From Atherinomorus stipes (Eukaryota; Chordata; Actinopteri; Atheriniformes; Atherinidae), in contig JALJCO010010517.1 of NCBI GenBank assembly GCA_023101725.1, positions 1 through 64,000 of the forward strand: a DNA stretch of 64,000 nt, read 5' to 3'. Below the pieces are notes generated by a model. The model was not told where the DNA came from. It did not search any database and saw only the letters and a program-made list of their open reading frames with translations. Positions 29,388-42,560 of the stretch are shown here, one piece after another (positions within the stretch are counted from its first letter, which is position 1; each line of letters begins with the position of its first letter). A program made the translations under genes and the position numbers.

Positions 29388-29910
29388 CAGTCGTCCTAAA
29401 AATTATTCCCTTCCATTAAAGAAAAGGCTAAATTCACAATAGTAATACAAATAACAAGAAATTTATAATAGATAAAAATTTACAAAAATATAATTTAGTG
29501 AAATAAAATATTGCTTTTGAATTATATTTAAAAATGACAATAATAATAATAAAAAAACAAACAAACAAACCTGTCCCAGACACATTAGAGCATCTTTCCC
29601 ATGAACATGGACCAACATACCTGTCAGCAGGTGCAGACATCTGATTGGACGTTACAGAAAACACCAGATTGCAGTGATTGTGTCATAGTGTTGCTCAACA
29701 ACATTTTAGGAGCCCCATCATGCTTGTTTACTTGTTTTATTTTTTGTGTGTTTGTTTTTAATATTTCTGTTGAACCACAATTCAAAATCAGTGTCATGAT
29801 TTTCATAGAATTTTTATTTATTATTACTTTTGTCAATTTCAACTCATTTCACTGACAGCTGATTTTTTCCTTCTTTTATGGGTGGGTGGGAATAATTTTC
29901 AAGACGACAG
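29388..29910. mobile_element. TA-target MITE (cagtcgtcct), copy 1
   Basis: The element runs cagtcgtcctaaaaattatt to ttttcaagacgacag and is flanked by TA at 29386-29387 and 29911-29912, as for Tc1/mariner. A conserved core (acctgtcagcaggtgcagac, gattggacgttacagaaaac) is shared with three other copies in the window. No transposase recognised. Confidence 0.85.
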
Positions 29911-31125
29911 TATTTGTTTTCTAATCATTTATTAAATGTAAAATTCTGCTCTTCTTCACACTAAAGTAAAAGGAGAGATGTAGAGTTTTGGTCATTTGTA
30001 GGTTACTTTACTGGTTCAGCCCACTGGAGATGAAACCGCGCTCCATTCGGCCCCGAACTAAATGAGTTTGACCCCCCTGGTCCCACTGGCACACGACCAG
30101 AACCCGACCGGACCCGATCGTGTCTTCTCTGGAAAATGGTTCATACATGCTTTCACTAATATCCTCTCTGAAACATTAATCTCCTCTGTCCACACGGCAT
30201 CTGAGACTGGTGTAAATATAAAAGCAAATATAAAACATATAAAATGATCAAATATATAAAAGCAAAGCAGTTTCCGTATCAGCCTCCCATCCTGCTCCCC
30301 TGAGCTGTCTCTGACATCTGGGTTAATGTTGCACAGATATCGACAACGCTACACGCTGTGCTTCCTCAACAACCCGCGTTTGTGTGTGTGCATATCTATC
30401 ATTACTGCCCCCCCCCCCCCCATATTGCCAGGTTTTTGTAGAACATTTAGCTAATTGATTATCACATGCCTCGGCCTTATCAGCAAACCGTTATTTTGTA
30501 AATGAATATTCAGCAGAGATTTCTCCCCTCTCTGCCTTTGTACTATATTATTTGTGGACAAAATATGCAAACATTGAGGAAGGCGGCTTGCTTTTTCTGC
30601 CTGGCTGCCTAATTACATTTTTGTGCTCGCACCTATACAGCAACACGGCGTGTATTTATAGCGGAGGAGAATGAATTCACACACTCCCCCGGCTGCAGTC
30701 GTATGCCAGGCATCTGCTGTGAAGTGGCTCTTTCTGCAGGAGGAAACCAGAGATCCAGCTCAGGAGAAATAAAAAGAAGTTAATCGCTGCTGTCTGTATC
30801 CACAACCCCCCCCACCCCCCCACCCCCAACGTAAAGCCATTGCCTGGCTCGTCTTCTCTCTGATCAGTTTGACTTGTTTACGTTTTGGAGCCCGTCGCCA
30901 TCTTTCTGAGGACGCCTTGTTTGGGGAGGTCGGGGATGGAAGGAAGGATGGACTGACAGGTGGAGGAAGAGGAGGAGGATGAAGGGGGATCAAAGAGTGA
31001 GGGATGGAGTGACAGAGGGGATTTGACAGACAGAGAGAGGAGAGAGGATAGGGAGCGGGGTGGTTTATCTGCGACATCCCTTGTCATCATATATGTAGAT
31101 GCCTTTTGAAGTTTGCAGAGTGTTC
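29911..31125. other. Desert sequence with a possible conserved block
   Basis: The part at about 30430-30740 is unique and contains tagctaattgattatcac, ggccttatcagc and atgaatattcagcag, the kind of sequence seen in vertebrate conserved non-coding elements. This is composition-based inference. Poly-C runs lie at 30408-30421 and 30806-30830. Confidence 0.35.
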
Positions 31126-31249
31126 CTGGTAACGTGCACACGTGCACCCACACACGTGCACTATCACCAGCACACATGGACCCACACACAAGCACCCGCA
31201 CACATTCACACACAGACATGCACCCGCACACATGTACCCGCGAACATTC
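31126..31249. repeat. CACCCRCACACATG minisatellite, left block
   Basis: Diverged cacac/cacccgcacacatg units. The block is separated from the main 14-bp array by the SINE. Confidence 0.8.
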
Positions 31250-31480
31250 TTTTTTTTTTTTTTGTTATACTTGTAAGATCCCCGAGGGGAAATTAGGGCT
31301 CTGCATTTCACCATCTCTGTACAGTGGGCTGCTACTTAAAGCGCTCGGGGAGCAGTTGGTGGGGGGTTAAGGACCTTGCTCATGGGGCCACAGTGGTCCA
31401 CCAGGGGTCGTGTCGGGGAAGCGAACCCGGGTCCTCCGCGCCCAAGCCCACGAAGCTACCACTGGGCTATCCACTCCCTA
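31250..31480 (-). mobile_element. tRNA-derived SINE
   Basis: Read on the minus strand it starts gggagtggatagcccagtgg (Pol III A-box region), then cccgggttcgcttccc (B-box region, one base off the usual GGTTCGANTCC). A unique body and a LINE-like tail follow (aatttcccctcggggatc), with an A-run (the T-run at 31250-31263 on the + strand). Length is about 230 bp. It sits inside the 14-bp array. Confidence 0.82.
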
Positions 31481-32235
31481 TTATTCACCCACAGACATGC
31501 ACCCGCACACATTCACCCACAGACATGTACCCGCGCACATGCACCCACATATATGTACCTGCACATATGTACCCGCGTACATGCACCCACATATATGTAC
31601 CTGCACATATGTACCCGCTCACATGCACCCACATATATGTACCTGCACATATGTACCCGCGTACATGCACCCACATATATGTACCTGCACATATGTACCC
31701 GCTCACATGCACCCACATATATGTACCTGCACATATGTACCCACACACATGCACCCACATATATGTACCTGCACATATGTACCCACACACATGCACCCAC
31801 ATATATGTACCTGCACATATGTACCCACACACATGCACCCACATATATGTACCTGCACATATGTACCCACACACATGCACCCACATATATGTACCTGCAC
31901 ATATGTACCCACACACATGCACCCACACACATTCACCCACAGACATGTACCCGCACACATGTACCCACATATATGTACCTGCACTTATGTACCCACACAC
32001 ATGCACCCGCACACATTCACCCACAGACATGCACCCGCACACATGTACCCACACATATTCACCCGCACACATGTACCTGCACACATGCACTCACACATAT
32101 TCACCTGCACACATATACCTGCACATATGCACCCGTGCACATGCACCTGTGGACATACACATGCACCTGCGCACGTGTACCTGTGCAAATGGGCACATGC
32201 ACGCACACACATGCACCCATGCACCTCGGTGTGCA
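31481..32235. repeat. 14-bp minisatellite with 42-bp higher-order unit
   Basis: Three 14-bp subunits, cacatatgtaccca, cacacatgcaccca and catatatgtacctg, alternate as a 42-bp unit (most regular at 31530-31920). Because 14 is not a multiple of 3, all frames show the same Cys/His/Thr/Tyr pattern; open frames on both strands are by-products. Confidence 0.94.
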
Positions 32236-34468
32236 GAGCTAGTCTAATCGCGCCTGGCAGAACATACTCTGCTTTAATTTTAGCCATAATGACGAGGAGA
32301 GTGGAGAAATGATACTTTAAAGAGCAGAGGACAGTGGAGGGAAAGAGGGGAATGAAAGGAGTGAGAAAGGAGAGAGAGAGAGAGAGAGGGAAGCTGTGAA
32401 GGTGATTAGTTGTACTGGCGGATCTTTGTGGTGGAGGAGGCTGGAACACTAATCCTTGCTTTGGTTGGAGACATTTTCGTGCAGTAGGTCCCTTCTTTCC
32501 GCCCCCTCTCAATTTTAAGCCCCGTGTCAAGCTCAAGCCCTTCTTTTCCAGCGCTCACTTGCTCTCATTTCCTCTGCCTTCTGGCAAGCCCTGCTATTTA
32601 TAAGAAAAATCATTTTTCTTCTCCTCTCCATCTCCCTCTCTCTTTCTCCTTTAATTCTTCCCTGGCGTGTTTGATTTTCTGCCCTGCTTAGAGAAGGTGC
32701 CCAGATGAGTGGCAGCCAGCCAGGGCTCGTCTCCTCTCCGCTCTTCCTCCCTCTCCTTGCCTCCCTCCTCCTCTTCCTCCAGCTTTTAACGGAGGCCGCC
32801 GTCGCCGCGTATGTGCAGATTTACGTGAAGAAACGGTTGCAGGCTGCTGCCGGTGCGTATGGACGACTCGCTCACGCCGATCCACGGTGAATCTATGCGA
32901 GCTGGCTCTCTGCCCAGGCAGTAAGCTGTAGATTTTACAGTGTGACATCATTTATCCGGGGCATTATTTGATTGTTTTGGCTGCTTTCTAATTTGATGGA
33001 TCTTAGTGTTGTCTCTTAAAATCATCAGCGTCACTTCTTCCGCAGCTAAGATGGAGGAAAATGCAGGCATTAAGCACACCGCTCCTTCTGCTCATTGAAC
33101 TTTACCACAACTGCCTTAAATGCTGGAGTTGAGTAATGTTATTCAGGACAAGCAGCATATTGTAGTATGTTGTAGCTTTGTCCTGCTGTGCTGCACATAA
33201 AGAATGTTGCACTTTTCACATTCATGCCAAATACTTAAGGGCCTGCCGATGCTCGAGGGCAGATATCATCCAAACTGTCATTGATTTGTTTGTCCTTTGG
33301 CTTTTTTCATGGCTGGGGAAATGAATCATGGGTTTCTTTTGTTGTTGTTGATGCTGCTCGTCTTGGCATCATCTGCTTAATCCATACAATCCTGGTTTTT
33401 CCATAAATAACGGGGCAGAACTTGGCTCGGACCGGCTTGTAATGCTGAGTGTTCTTTTTGTTTTCAAAAAGGATGACAGACGCTTGAGGTGCTTCGCATC
33501 CGTAACCACGTTTTCAGATGGAGATTATAGTGAATGCACCAAAAGAAAACAAGTTCACGTCTCCCCGTGCATGCACAGCGATCATCAAACACCGTATGGA
33601 TGTTTGAAACGTGGAAGTACGCCATCAACTTGGTGGATATCTTATCGTACTTATAACCTTTCTGCTCATCTCCATCTCATTTTCCAGCATTATTTTATTC
33701 TTTCTCCTGCAACAGAGGTCAAAATTAATTTCCTTGACCTTTGCACGGCCCAACAGCATCAGGTCGCATTCGAACATTCATTACGGTAACGCTTTATTTC
33801 TCCATTAAATATGAAGCGGATAACAAGAGCTTTGGGAATCTAAGTATAGATTTTATTCACAGTCCCAGCAAGAGGAAAATCTCGAAGCAGAAAATGAAGA
33901 GAATAAGCAGACACCTGGTCAGATGTGTTCCTGTAGATGCAGCTCATTAAGTTAGATGCTATATTTCTGAGGAGCTGATTATTTCCAGGCTTATGAGGCT
34001 GTTTCTGAAACAAGTTTTTCTCTAATCTTCTTTTTTTTTAATCTAGGCCCAGCTTCTGTGCAGCTTAAATGGAAGTGGAAGGAGTATTTCGGAACGTTGT
34101 TTTACATGCTAACGCACACCACTGGGGGTCGTGATTGCATTCTACCTGACTTATCTGCCCATTTGGCTCTGAAGAGGAAGAAAAATGAAGATTGATTTCT
34201 AAATATTAGGACCTAAATTGTAAAGCTGGTGGATGGAAATGATCAGAGTTACTATGTTTCTATTCACAAACTACCTTAAAGCTAGAGTAAACAGATGCTG
34301 CGATGGCATCGGAGTTTGGGTGACTCGTAGCAGCTGCGGTTCGTATAAGTTTCTTATTCTTGGAAAAGGAAATAGCCAACAGTAAATCCTTGTTAGTTCA
34401 TAATAATTCATCATCTTTGCTGCCTTCTTGCTGAGTTTATACAGTTTAGAATAAAACTCATCTGAAAG
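32236..34468. other. Desert sequence without supported exons
   Basis: Unique sequence with CT-rich tracts (32560-32780) and AT-rich parts. No domain or convincing splice pair. Could include regulatory elements. Confidence 0.35.
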
Positions 34469-34472
34469 TTAA

Positions 34473-35871
34473 AGGAATAGTAAACCCACAGCATGATGGT
34501 CCTTCATCTTCTACTCACCCTCATGCTGAGCAAGACTCTGGAGCACTTTTTTAATATCTCAATGCAGCTGGAGATCCAGGGAGGGTTTTGGTTATCTACC
34601 GACTTTCATATGATGGAGTTCACCAGCGACTGAACCAAAAAGGTCCATAAAAGTCCACAAAAACTTGTCAATATTCTTCCATACAGCTCATCCAGTGTAA
34701 TCCAAGTGTCCTGAGTGGGTAGCGTCCAGAATTTACTGGAAACCACATCATTTAGTAGATTTTTATAGCCTAAACATCGTACTTCCCCGATGCGCGTCCA
34801 TGCGAGTTCATGACACTACAGAAGCTGCGGTGTTCAGCGCCTCCTCTGCCGATACTGCAAGCGTAGAAGAAGAAATTCACTGTTTACACTGTGCTAAGAG
34901 CGAACAAGCTGTAGACAAACACAAGAGGGGTTGGATATTGTTTCAAAAAGAAAGATGGAAAGAAAGAGAAAGAAAGAAAGAAAGAGAGAAAGAAAGAAAG
35001 AAAGAACACACCCAGCAAAATTTGGTTGAAAAGACATCATTTCCATCTGTTGAAAACGTTTTGATTTGGTTGAAAAGTGACGACTTTTCAGCATCTATTT
35101 TTGGGCTAAATTTGGACCAAATCAGTCCAAACTCTGCCCCATTTTTAATGTCTATTTTTAGGCTTAAAGCAAATCTTAAAACCCACTTTTATTGTTTGGC
35201 TTTTATTTCAACATGAGAATTTGCTCTTTTGTAGTTGTTTTAGTTTGTTTTTTTAATGGTTTCAAATGTAATTTAAACCCACTTTTACCACTGGCCTTCA
35301 CCTGCTTTATTTTTAGTTGTTCCTATTGCTAGTTGATGTGATTCTGATTTCTCCCATGTGCAGCACTTTGTGTTAGCTGTGGCTGTTTTAAAGAGCTATA
35401 TAAATAAAGTTGTATTGTATTGTATTGTATGAATATGGCTATGATGGACCGATCAGATTTAGCCCAAAAAAACAACGATGAAAAAATGACGTCTTGTGTA
35501 AAGAGAACGCGTGATCTTGTCTGCTGTGGCTTCCGTAGTGTTGTGAACTAGCATGGACGCGCAGCGGGGAAGTACGATGCTCTAAATGATGTGGTTTCCA
35601 GTAAATTCTAGACGCTACCCACTCAGGACACGTGGATTACATTGGATGAGCAGTATGGAGGAATATTGACAAGTTATTGTCGACTTTTATGGATCTTTTT
35701 GTTTTGAGCTCCGGTCACCTCCATTATATATATATATATTGGGGGAGGAAATGAAACCCCCCCCCAGATCTCTGGCTGCATTTGAGATATTAGAAAAGTG
35801 CTCAAGAGTCTTGCTCAGCATGAGGGTGAGTAGAAGATGAAGGGACATCATTCTGTGGGTGTACTATCCCT
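34473..35871. mobile_element. TTAA-target element with long inverted arms
   Basis: The termini aggaatagtaaacccacag and its near-complement ctgtgggtgtactatccct are flanked by TTAA at 34469-34472 and 35872-35875. Arms of more than 250 bp are inverted (for example ccatacagctcatccagtgt versus acattggatgagcagtatgg). TTAA targets are used by piggyBac and Kolobok elements; the class is not resolved. Retroposon sequence lies in the middle. Confidence 0.85.
35090..35432 (+). mobile_element. 3' tail of a non-LTR retroposon
   Basis: The stretch includes cttaaaacccactttt and ends gtgcagcactttgtgttagc, then taaagagctatataaataaa and (gtatt)n at 35410-35430. This is the typical 3' end of fish LINE/SINE copies with a short repeat tail. 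The 5' border is uncertain. It is nested in the TTAA element. Confidence 0.6.
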
Positions 35872-35875
35872 TTAA

Positions 35876-36185
35876 CTTCAACACATCACCTCGCATATCA
35901 CATGGCAGGGACAAAGGAGGGCCGGGCGGGGTTTGAACCATGCACAAGCCATGAACGCTGACCACGTCCCCGTGGTGGCCAGGGCCCACGGTCACATGGC
36001 AGCAGTGAGGGGCCCCTCAACATTTACATCAACGCAGCAGTTCCTTTTCATCCAGGCAAATACGCAACACGTTTCTTCACAAGACAAATATCTGAAAGGG
36101 AATTCCAGAAAAACGATGAGATTTAGAAAAAATCATTGATGTAATAATGACTTAGCAGCGTTCTAGAACACCACTTGCCACTTAT
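35876..36185. other. Unique sequence
   Basis: Nothing recognised. Confidence 0.4.
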
Positions 36186-36911
36186 TTTAGGGTAAAAAAG
36201 GGTGAATTCCAGCTCCCCCCTCAGCCCTAACCCTTCATTTTGCGCATTCATGTGAAGGGGTAGTGATGTCCCAGTTCTGGTTCAGACCGAGGGCGAGGGG
36301 GAGGTGGTATGGCTATCTGGACCTGGAAACGGAGATTTTCAAGGGCACACTAGAAAACAAGTAGTCCATGCGACATATGGGCAAAAGGGCGAGAAAATCG
36401 TCAGCAGCAGCCAGAGAAATGCATAAATGTGAGTATTTTTTGTAAATAAAGTATGAAAATTGCTATTTAAGGTTGCTGTGATGTATTAACTACAGTTTTA
36501 TTAGAAATATGAATAAAGTCGCTAGCTTTGTAACATTACGTGCAACTGATCATGTCTAAAAAGTAACATTAACGGCAAGTTTGAGTCAAAGGCGTCTTCC
36601 TTTCATTTTTATGTTTTTCGGCCTAAAGCCGAAGAAAAAATTCAGTCGCCCTGGGAAGGGAGATTATTGCTGCTGCAAACTTTATTGACAATTCAATGCT
36701 GCAGACGGCATTGCAAACTCTTCTGGAAACAGCCGTGATGTCGGTTTACTGCATCACGGACGAAAATTGGTGACGCATGAGGATTTCGAAGGGTAGTCCC
36801 ATTTCTTAGGGGAATGATTCAATCCCTTGCACTTAAAACTCTGTTTCAAGTGTTAGGGCCAAGGGCTAGGGGAAGGGGTAGGGATGAAAAGATGGATTGG
36901 AATTGGGCCAA
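36186..36911. mobile_element. Probable TIR element (gaattccagctccc)
   Basis: Left gtgaattccagctccc...ccctaacccttc is roughly inverted at the right end (gaaggggtagggatg...ggattggaattgggcc). The ends are imperfect and no target duplication is clear. No coding content. Confidence 0.45.
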
Positions 36912-38585
36912 AGTCTACATAACAGGTAAACCTTAGTAAAACACCCGGAGAAGTTGGATGTCTTTGCCCCAAAATGAAATAAAAACCCGACGTTCAGATG
37001 CATGTTGTGACCACATTCTCTTCCTTCGTGTTTTCATTGGTGCTCCGTGTTCATGAGAAGAAATCTGAATAACATGGACGTTTGTCTGCAGCAGCGGTAA
37101 CCGGGCCCAATAACACTCGTTGGAAACTAGTTTTCCTGCTCGCCTTTCTCAATTTTCTTAGTTCTTACGAAATTTTCCCTGTAGATTCTCATCATCCCTC
37201 GCAGGCAGCCATGCTAGTAGCTACCTGAACCTTGTTGATCTGTGGCTGGAATTTTAGTCTTTTTTAAACTAGAAAAATAAATTCAATTAGTCGGACCTGG
37301 ATGTGTGTTTTGTCTTGTACTGGACGGATGTTTAATCTGCAGTTTTTAGATGAAACTTGTTGACTGAGGTAAATTAATACAGCATGTTCAACACTTTTTA
37401 GAATAAAAAAGGACTTGAACCAAACAAAAAGTTTAAACTGTGTGTGTGACCCTCAGATATTCTGACTGAATTATATCTAACTCCCATCGCTCTACAGATT
37501 TACACATTACGAATGAAAGTCGTTGCCTAGAAAAACACCAACACAATAACAATAAAAAAGGCCAAAATGATAAGTTTTTAGATGATTATTGTGGTTTAAT
37601 TGTTGAGTAGATATTTTCTCTTGACAGAGAAAAGTTTTAAAACAACATTTGTGGGTGGATTAAAAGCCTCACTGATGGGTTTTAATGCCTGTTTCCCTTT
37701 TTAAAATGTTTGTGTGCTCTGAATTAAATCATGGCAATAATGTGTGAAACAATTTTTTTTTTAAATGAAGCACATTGGAGAAATAGTTTATTCTGTTTTT
37801 TGGGATGGGGTGAAAAAATTACAGGATGTATATGATTTTTTTTTTGTCACTGAACAATATGCTTAATGTAAAAAATATTTCTGTGCACTTTGATTAATAA
37901 TTCACATTTTGCAGAAAATTTTGGAGGGAATTCAGAAAGAGCTGAAAGAATGTGAAGTAAACTACATCATGCCCATTTACAATCATAGAACAAACATTGT
38001 TCTGAACATTGAATTCATTATTTTTCCTCATTGTTTCTCATTGTTATATTTTAATGACTGAAACTGGATTATTTATGAAAAATAAAATGTAATAAATGCA
38101 TTACAGGTCGCAAACAGTAGGGAAAACATTTTTCAGTCATCATGTTGATTTCATATCTACAAGATGCTGCAGACATGAAACAGTTTACCCGTTACAATGA
38201 TGACTGATGGTAAATGAATGATTTTCAGTTCATTTTTGCAGGTTTTTATGTGACTGTTCTCAAGTTACTGATAGGTAATGTTCATGTTTTCACTTTTCAA
38301 GTCCTATCAACTGCTGAGCTGATAAGTGTCCAAGTAGCTGCTGCACCGTAACGAAGAGGTCGGTGTTCTGACCTGAGCCCAGACCCCTCCACATCCTGCT
38401 GTGAAGCAGCCGAAACAACTATTTAAATAAGACAAAAATTTTAATTAAAAAAGGTGAAAATGAAGACCAGATTTGACAGGCATTATGTCATTCAAACCAC
38501 TCCAGTTGACTGGTTTTTAAACTGGGGATCAGGACCACTATGTGGGTTGCATGATAATTTCAGAAGGTCGCCAAATCACTGTGAA
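36912..38585. other. AT-rich desert sequence
   Basis: No repeat family, domain or exon recognised. Confidence 0.4.
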
Positions 38586-38589
38586 TATA

Positions 38590-38596
38590 TGTATAT

Positions 38597-38662
<66 letters not shown>

Positions 38663-38680
38663 ACATATATATATATATAT
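38590..38680. repeat. (TA)n microsatellite
   Basis: TA dinucleotide run with acaca interruptions. A second, shorter one lies at 39037-39064. Confidence 0.95.
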
Positions 38681-39033
38681 ATGTATAAATTAGGAGACCG
38701 CCCTTGTCATCAAAAATAATGTTTATGCAATTGAGTACCAACTGTGGTGTGAATCATGTGACTAAAATAGACAGAAAAGAAAATCTAGAATGCCTAAAAG
38801 CTGTTTTTGGTCGTACAATGTCTAGCTATTGATGTAAGAACTTAATAACCAAAATCACTCATCACAAAAAGCATGAAAAATGGCGAGATATCAGTTCTTA
38901 AATTAAACTCTTATAAGCTATTTTTGTTGTTATCATATTTGTCCAGACAAATGTACTTTTAGTAGTACCAGGCGTTAAAATGACCAAAATATGAGAAAAC
39001 AAGGGTGGTCTCTCATTTTTTTTCCATCACTGT

Positions 39034-39069
<36 letters not shown>

Positions 39070-39279
39070 GTTCTATATATATACAGGCTGCATTTTTTTA
39101 AAAATGGTGCTATCAGCATGTGTGGGTAGAAGGGACGTGGTTTTTTTATGTTTTAATCATTTTTATTTTTGTTAAGAAATTTTTGTTGCATTGGTTGTAT
39201 GAAAAGTGCTGCAGTTTGATTGATATTGGATTTGATAAAAAAAAATTCTTGAGTAAAACCTGTTTGTTAGATTTTACAG

Positions 39280-39560
39280 TGCACGACTAAACTAAACGGC
39301 TCAACAGTTCTTTTCCACATCTTGTCTGATTAAAGCCACAAGTTTAATTAACATTAGCAACGTTACAGAACAGACTTTTTGTCCAAATGAATGTGAAAAA
39401 TATGACGGCAAGATGATGCTAGTTCTACACAGAGCAATCGTGCTAGCAACTCCAGTGCTCATGCTAACAGCGAAGAATCCTGACAGTGGCATGGTAATCA
39501 GATGTAAATATTTACTTTTTAGACCCACCAAAATTGATAAAACAATTTTTGATATTCTCA
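39280..39560. repeat. Dispersed repeat, copy 1
   Basis: Shares in direct orientation with 42245-42560 the series cattagcaacgttacag, caat-gcgctagcaactcc, ggcatggtaa-cagatgtaaa and aaattgataaaacaatt. Probably two copies of one unclassified interspersed element. Confidence 0.65.
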
Positions 39561-40150
39561 GGATGTTCTGTAGATTTATTTTTTCTTTTTGAAAATTATT
39601 GTGTTGATAAAAACGTAGCTATGACTTTCAGAAAAAGATGACATTATTGCAGAACTTATATCATTTCAGCTAATGTCCATAAACCTTTCATTCTAACTCT
39701 GCTGACGTGCTCTCTGGACATTTTGCATATCAAGACAAATCCTGAGCAAACGCTCCTTTCTAGCATTAAAAAAAAATATCAGCCACTTCCACTGATCTCT
39801 GGGATCTTCATGTATTGTTTCTGCTCACCTCATTTAAAAATTATACGGGGATTTCCTAAATCTAAATTCCTAAACACTATGACACACTCACACATGTTTT
39901 CAACATTTTCAACATTATCCAAAATAAGCTAAAATGTGTCTGTCACCCCGCCAAACACACACACACACATGCACACACACACACTTCACGAAACTGGAAA
40001 AGAAAGAAAAAAAAAGGCAAATTTATAAATCCTCACTTCGGGGCTGTAAGTACGAGAAAATAATGTGTTCAGAAGTCATCTGATCCTGTCATGTTGAAAG
40101 GAGTGACCACCATCTGGCAGGGCCCCTGACAACCAACCCCGCTCCACCAA
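39561..40150. other. AT-rich sequence with a (CA)n tract
   Basis: A short (CA)n run lies at 39954-39984. Otherwise nothing recognised. Confidence 0.4.
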
Positions 40151-40154
40151 GCCA

Positions 40155-40730
40155 TGGGGCCGGATGAAGGCCAAATGAGGGCAAAACGAGGGTTGGACGA
40201 GAGTCAGACGAGGGTCTGATGAAGGTCAGATGAGGGTCGAACGAAGGTCAGAAGAGGGTTGGATGACGGTTGGACGAGGACTAGACAAGAATCGGACGAG
40301 GGGTCAGACGAGGGTTGGATGAGGGCTGGACGAGGACTAGACAAGAATCGGACGAGGGTCAGACGAGGGTTGGATGAGGGCTGGACAAGGGTCAGACGAG
40401 GGTTGGATGAGGATTGGACAAGGGTCAGACGAGGGTTGGATGAGGATTGGACAAGGGTCAGATGAGGGCTGGACGAGGGCTGGACGAGGGTTGGATGAGG
40501 GCTGGACGAGAGTCAGACGAGAGTCAGAGGCTGGTTGGACGAGGGCTGGACGAGGGTCAGAGGCGGGTCGGACGAGGGTCAGATGAGGGCTGGACGAGAG
40601 TCAGAGGCCGGTTGGACGAGGGCTGGACGAGGGTCAGAGGCGGGTCGGACGAGGGTCAGATGAGGGCTGGACGAGAGTCAGAGGCCGGTCGGACGAGGGC
40701 CGGTTGAATGCCCGACGAGGGCCGTACAGT
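40155..40730. repeat. 11-bp minisatellite with 33-bp higher-order unit
   Basis: The 11-bp subunits ggtcagacgag, ggttggatgag, ggctggacgag and gattggacaag combine into 33-bp units. Since 33 is a multiple of 3 the + frame shows an 11-residue DEGWTR-type pattern, but there is no start context or splice evidence. Confidence 0.92.
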
Positions 40731-42244
40731 AAATGGAGTGAAACTTTTTAGAGCTGTCAGAGGAGGTGAAGGGAAGACGTAGAAAAAGAAGGGAGGGATG
40801 GGGAAGACGAGCTGTGTGTGGGGGAGTCAGTGCTTCATCTTTTAATGATAAGTGTGTGCAGATAGAACGTGGAAGGAGGACTGTGGAGGAAGAGAGAGGG
40901 AGCGCTTAGCTCTGATAGATATTGATAGGGATTGTAATGAATGTGGTGAGGGCATGGCACCCTAAAGCGCTGCGGTGGTAATGCAGGGTGACAGTGTATT
41001 TGTACTAATAACCCCTTAAAAGTGGTGATAAAATACTCCACTCCTCCAGTGGAGCCCCTGATGGATGTGCTGGGAGTAATTAAACTCCATTAGACTGCTG
41101 GTCCACTTATCGTGCGTCTATGTGTGTGTGCGAGTGTTGGAATATCTTAAAACACCACTCCCTTCTGGGATCAGGCTATTCCAGGTAGAAGGGCAAACGT
41201 GCAGCCATTGTCTTGCATGTGTGTGTGTACGAGATGCTGGTGTGCTGCAAGCATATGTTGCTTTGAAAAGCCGGCAGCGTGACACACTCTGTACCTCAGC
41301 GAGCACACGGCGAGGGTTGGGAGTGCACGGTGGCTGCAGTGTCAGTATCGCTGTCATCCAACACATGGCGGTGTTGCTGTTGACAGGGAAGTACTCTCCG
41401 CTGCGCCGCTGGCTTTTTTATTTCACAGGAGATGTTTTGACTCAACACTGAGCCAGGGGAGAAGCCTGCGGCAAGACCACCATCCCTGGCTCCCGGGGGG
41501 GATAGTCCTGCATCTACTGTCATGTTTTCAGCTGCCACACTCACGTAAACAAACTCACAAGCTCAGACGAGTGAATGCATGCATGTGCGCTCATCATTCT
41601 TTGAGGTTCAAGCAACAATTATGACAATGAGGATTTTAACCTTTGATCCCTCTGGTGGCCTTCGTGGTCAAACATCCACGCGCATAAACTGCTGTAAAAT
41701 CTGCAAATATCTGCTTTTTCCAGAAACCATTAAAAAAAAAAGTCAAAACTGTGAAACATTAAACATTATTCAGGATTTTAACCCTTTGAATGCCACTTTA
41801 AGTATTTGAATTACTGCCTTATTTATTCACAGTAAAAAACAACCAGCAACACCCCAAAACGGATGTGTTTTCTATATCATGAGTAGGGGATAAGTCTTTA
41901 GTCATGATTAGAGTCTTATACATGTATAAGATTAGCATCAAAATTGATTTAATGGCATTTTTTTTTAAGTAGTGTCAGATACTCCCTCCAGGAACCTTAT
42001 GCCCCATTGACTTCTCCGTCATTACAATTTAAAACCAGCCCCCCCCCCTAACTAATTTTCTATGTGGAAAATAATTCAGCTTTTGTATTTTTTATTTGTG
42101 ATAAGGTAATAAAGATTAAAAATTAAAACATTCAAATTGGCATTTACAATTCAGTTGTAGCTTCTAGCAGGTCTGACGTTTAAAGGTGATGATTGAAGTT
42201 TAATTCCTTTTCCACAGTAGGTGGTGCACGAACACTTGCTTATT
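40731..42244. other. Desert sequence without supported exons
   Basis: Mixed-composition unique sequence. Overlapping open frames on opposite strands at 41118-41544 have no domain and no start or splice support. Confidence 0.4.
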
Positions 42245-42560
42245 CAATAAGCATTAGCAACGTTACAGTACCGGCTAACCATTAATTAGCATTGGCAAAT
42301 GTTTAACTCGTATTTCCGGGAGGAAAGCAGCAACCTCCGCGGTGTTTTGAGCCTCTTTGCTAACTTCACCTTCGTCCCTCTTTGTCTCTGTCCGCTTCAA
42401 TGTGAGAAATGTGGGAAGATGCTGTTTCTACAGAACAATTGCGCTAGCAACTCCTGAGCTAATTCCATTAGCATTAGCTCAGGAATCCTTCAGTTAAGAC
42501 ATTGGCATGGTAACCAGATGTAAATATTTATATTCTGGACCTGTCAAAATTGATAAAACA
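42245..42560. repeat. Dispersed repeat, copy 2
   Basis: Direct-orientation counterpart of 39280-39560 (see there), about 3 kb away. Confidence 0.65.

Noticed and set aside
31324..32312. Several 200-300 codon open frames on both strands
   Set aside because: They follow the 14-bp repeat unit and the SINE; the same motif occurs in all frames.
33611..33808. A 65-codon open frame with a hydrophobic stretch that looks like a membrane segment
   Set aside because: AT-rich composition readily gives such stretches; no family match, no splice or start support, and an overlapping frame is equally open.
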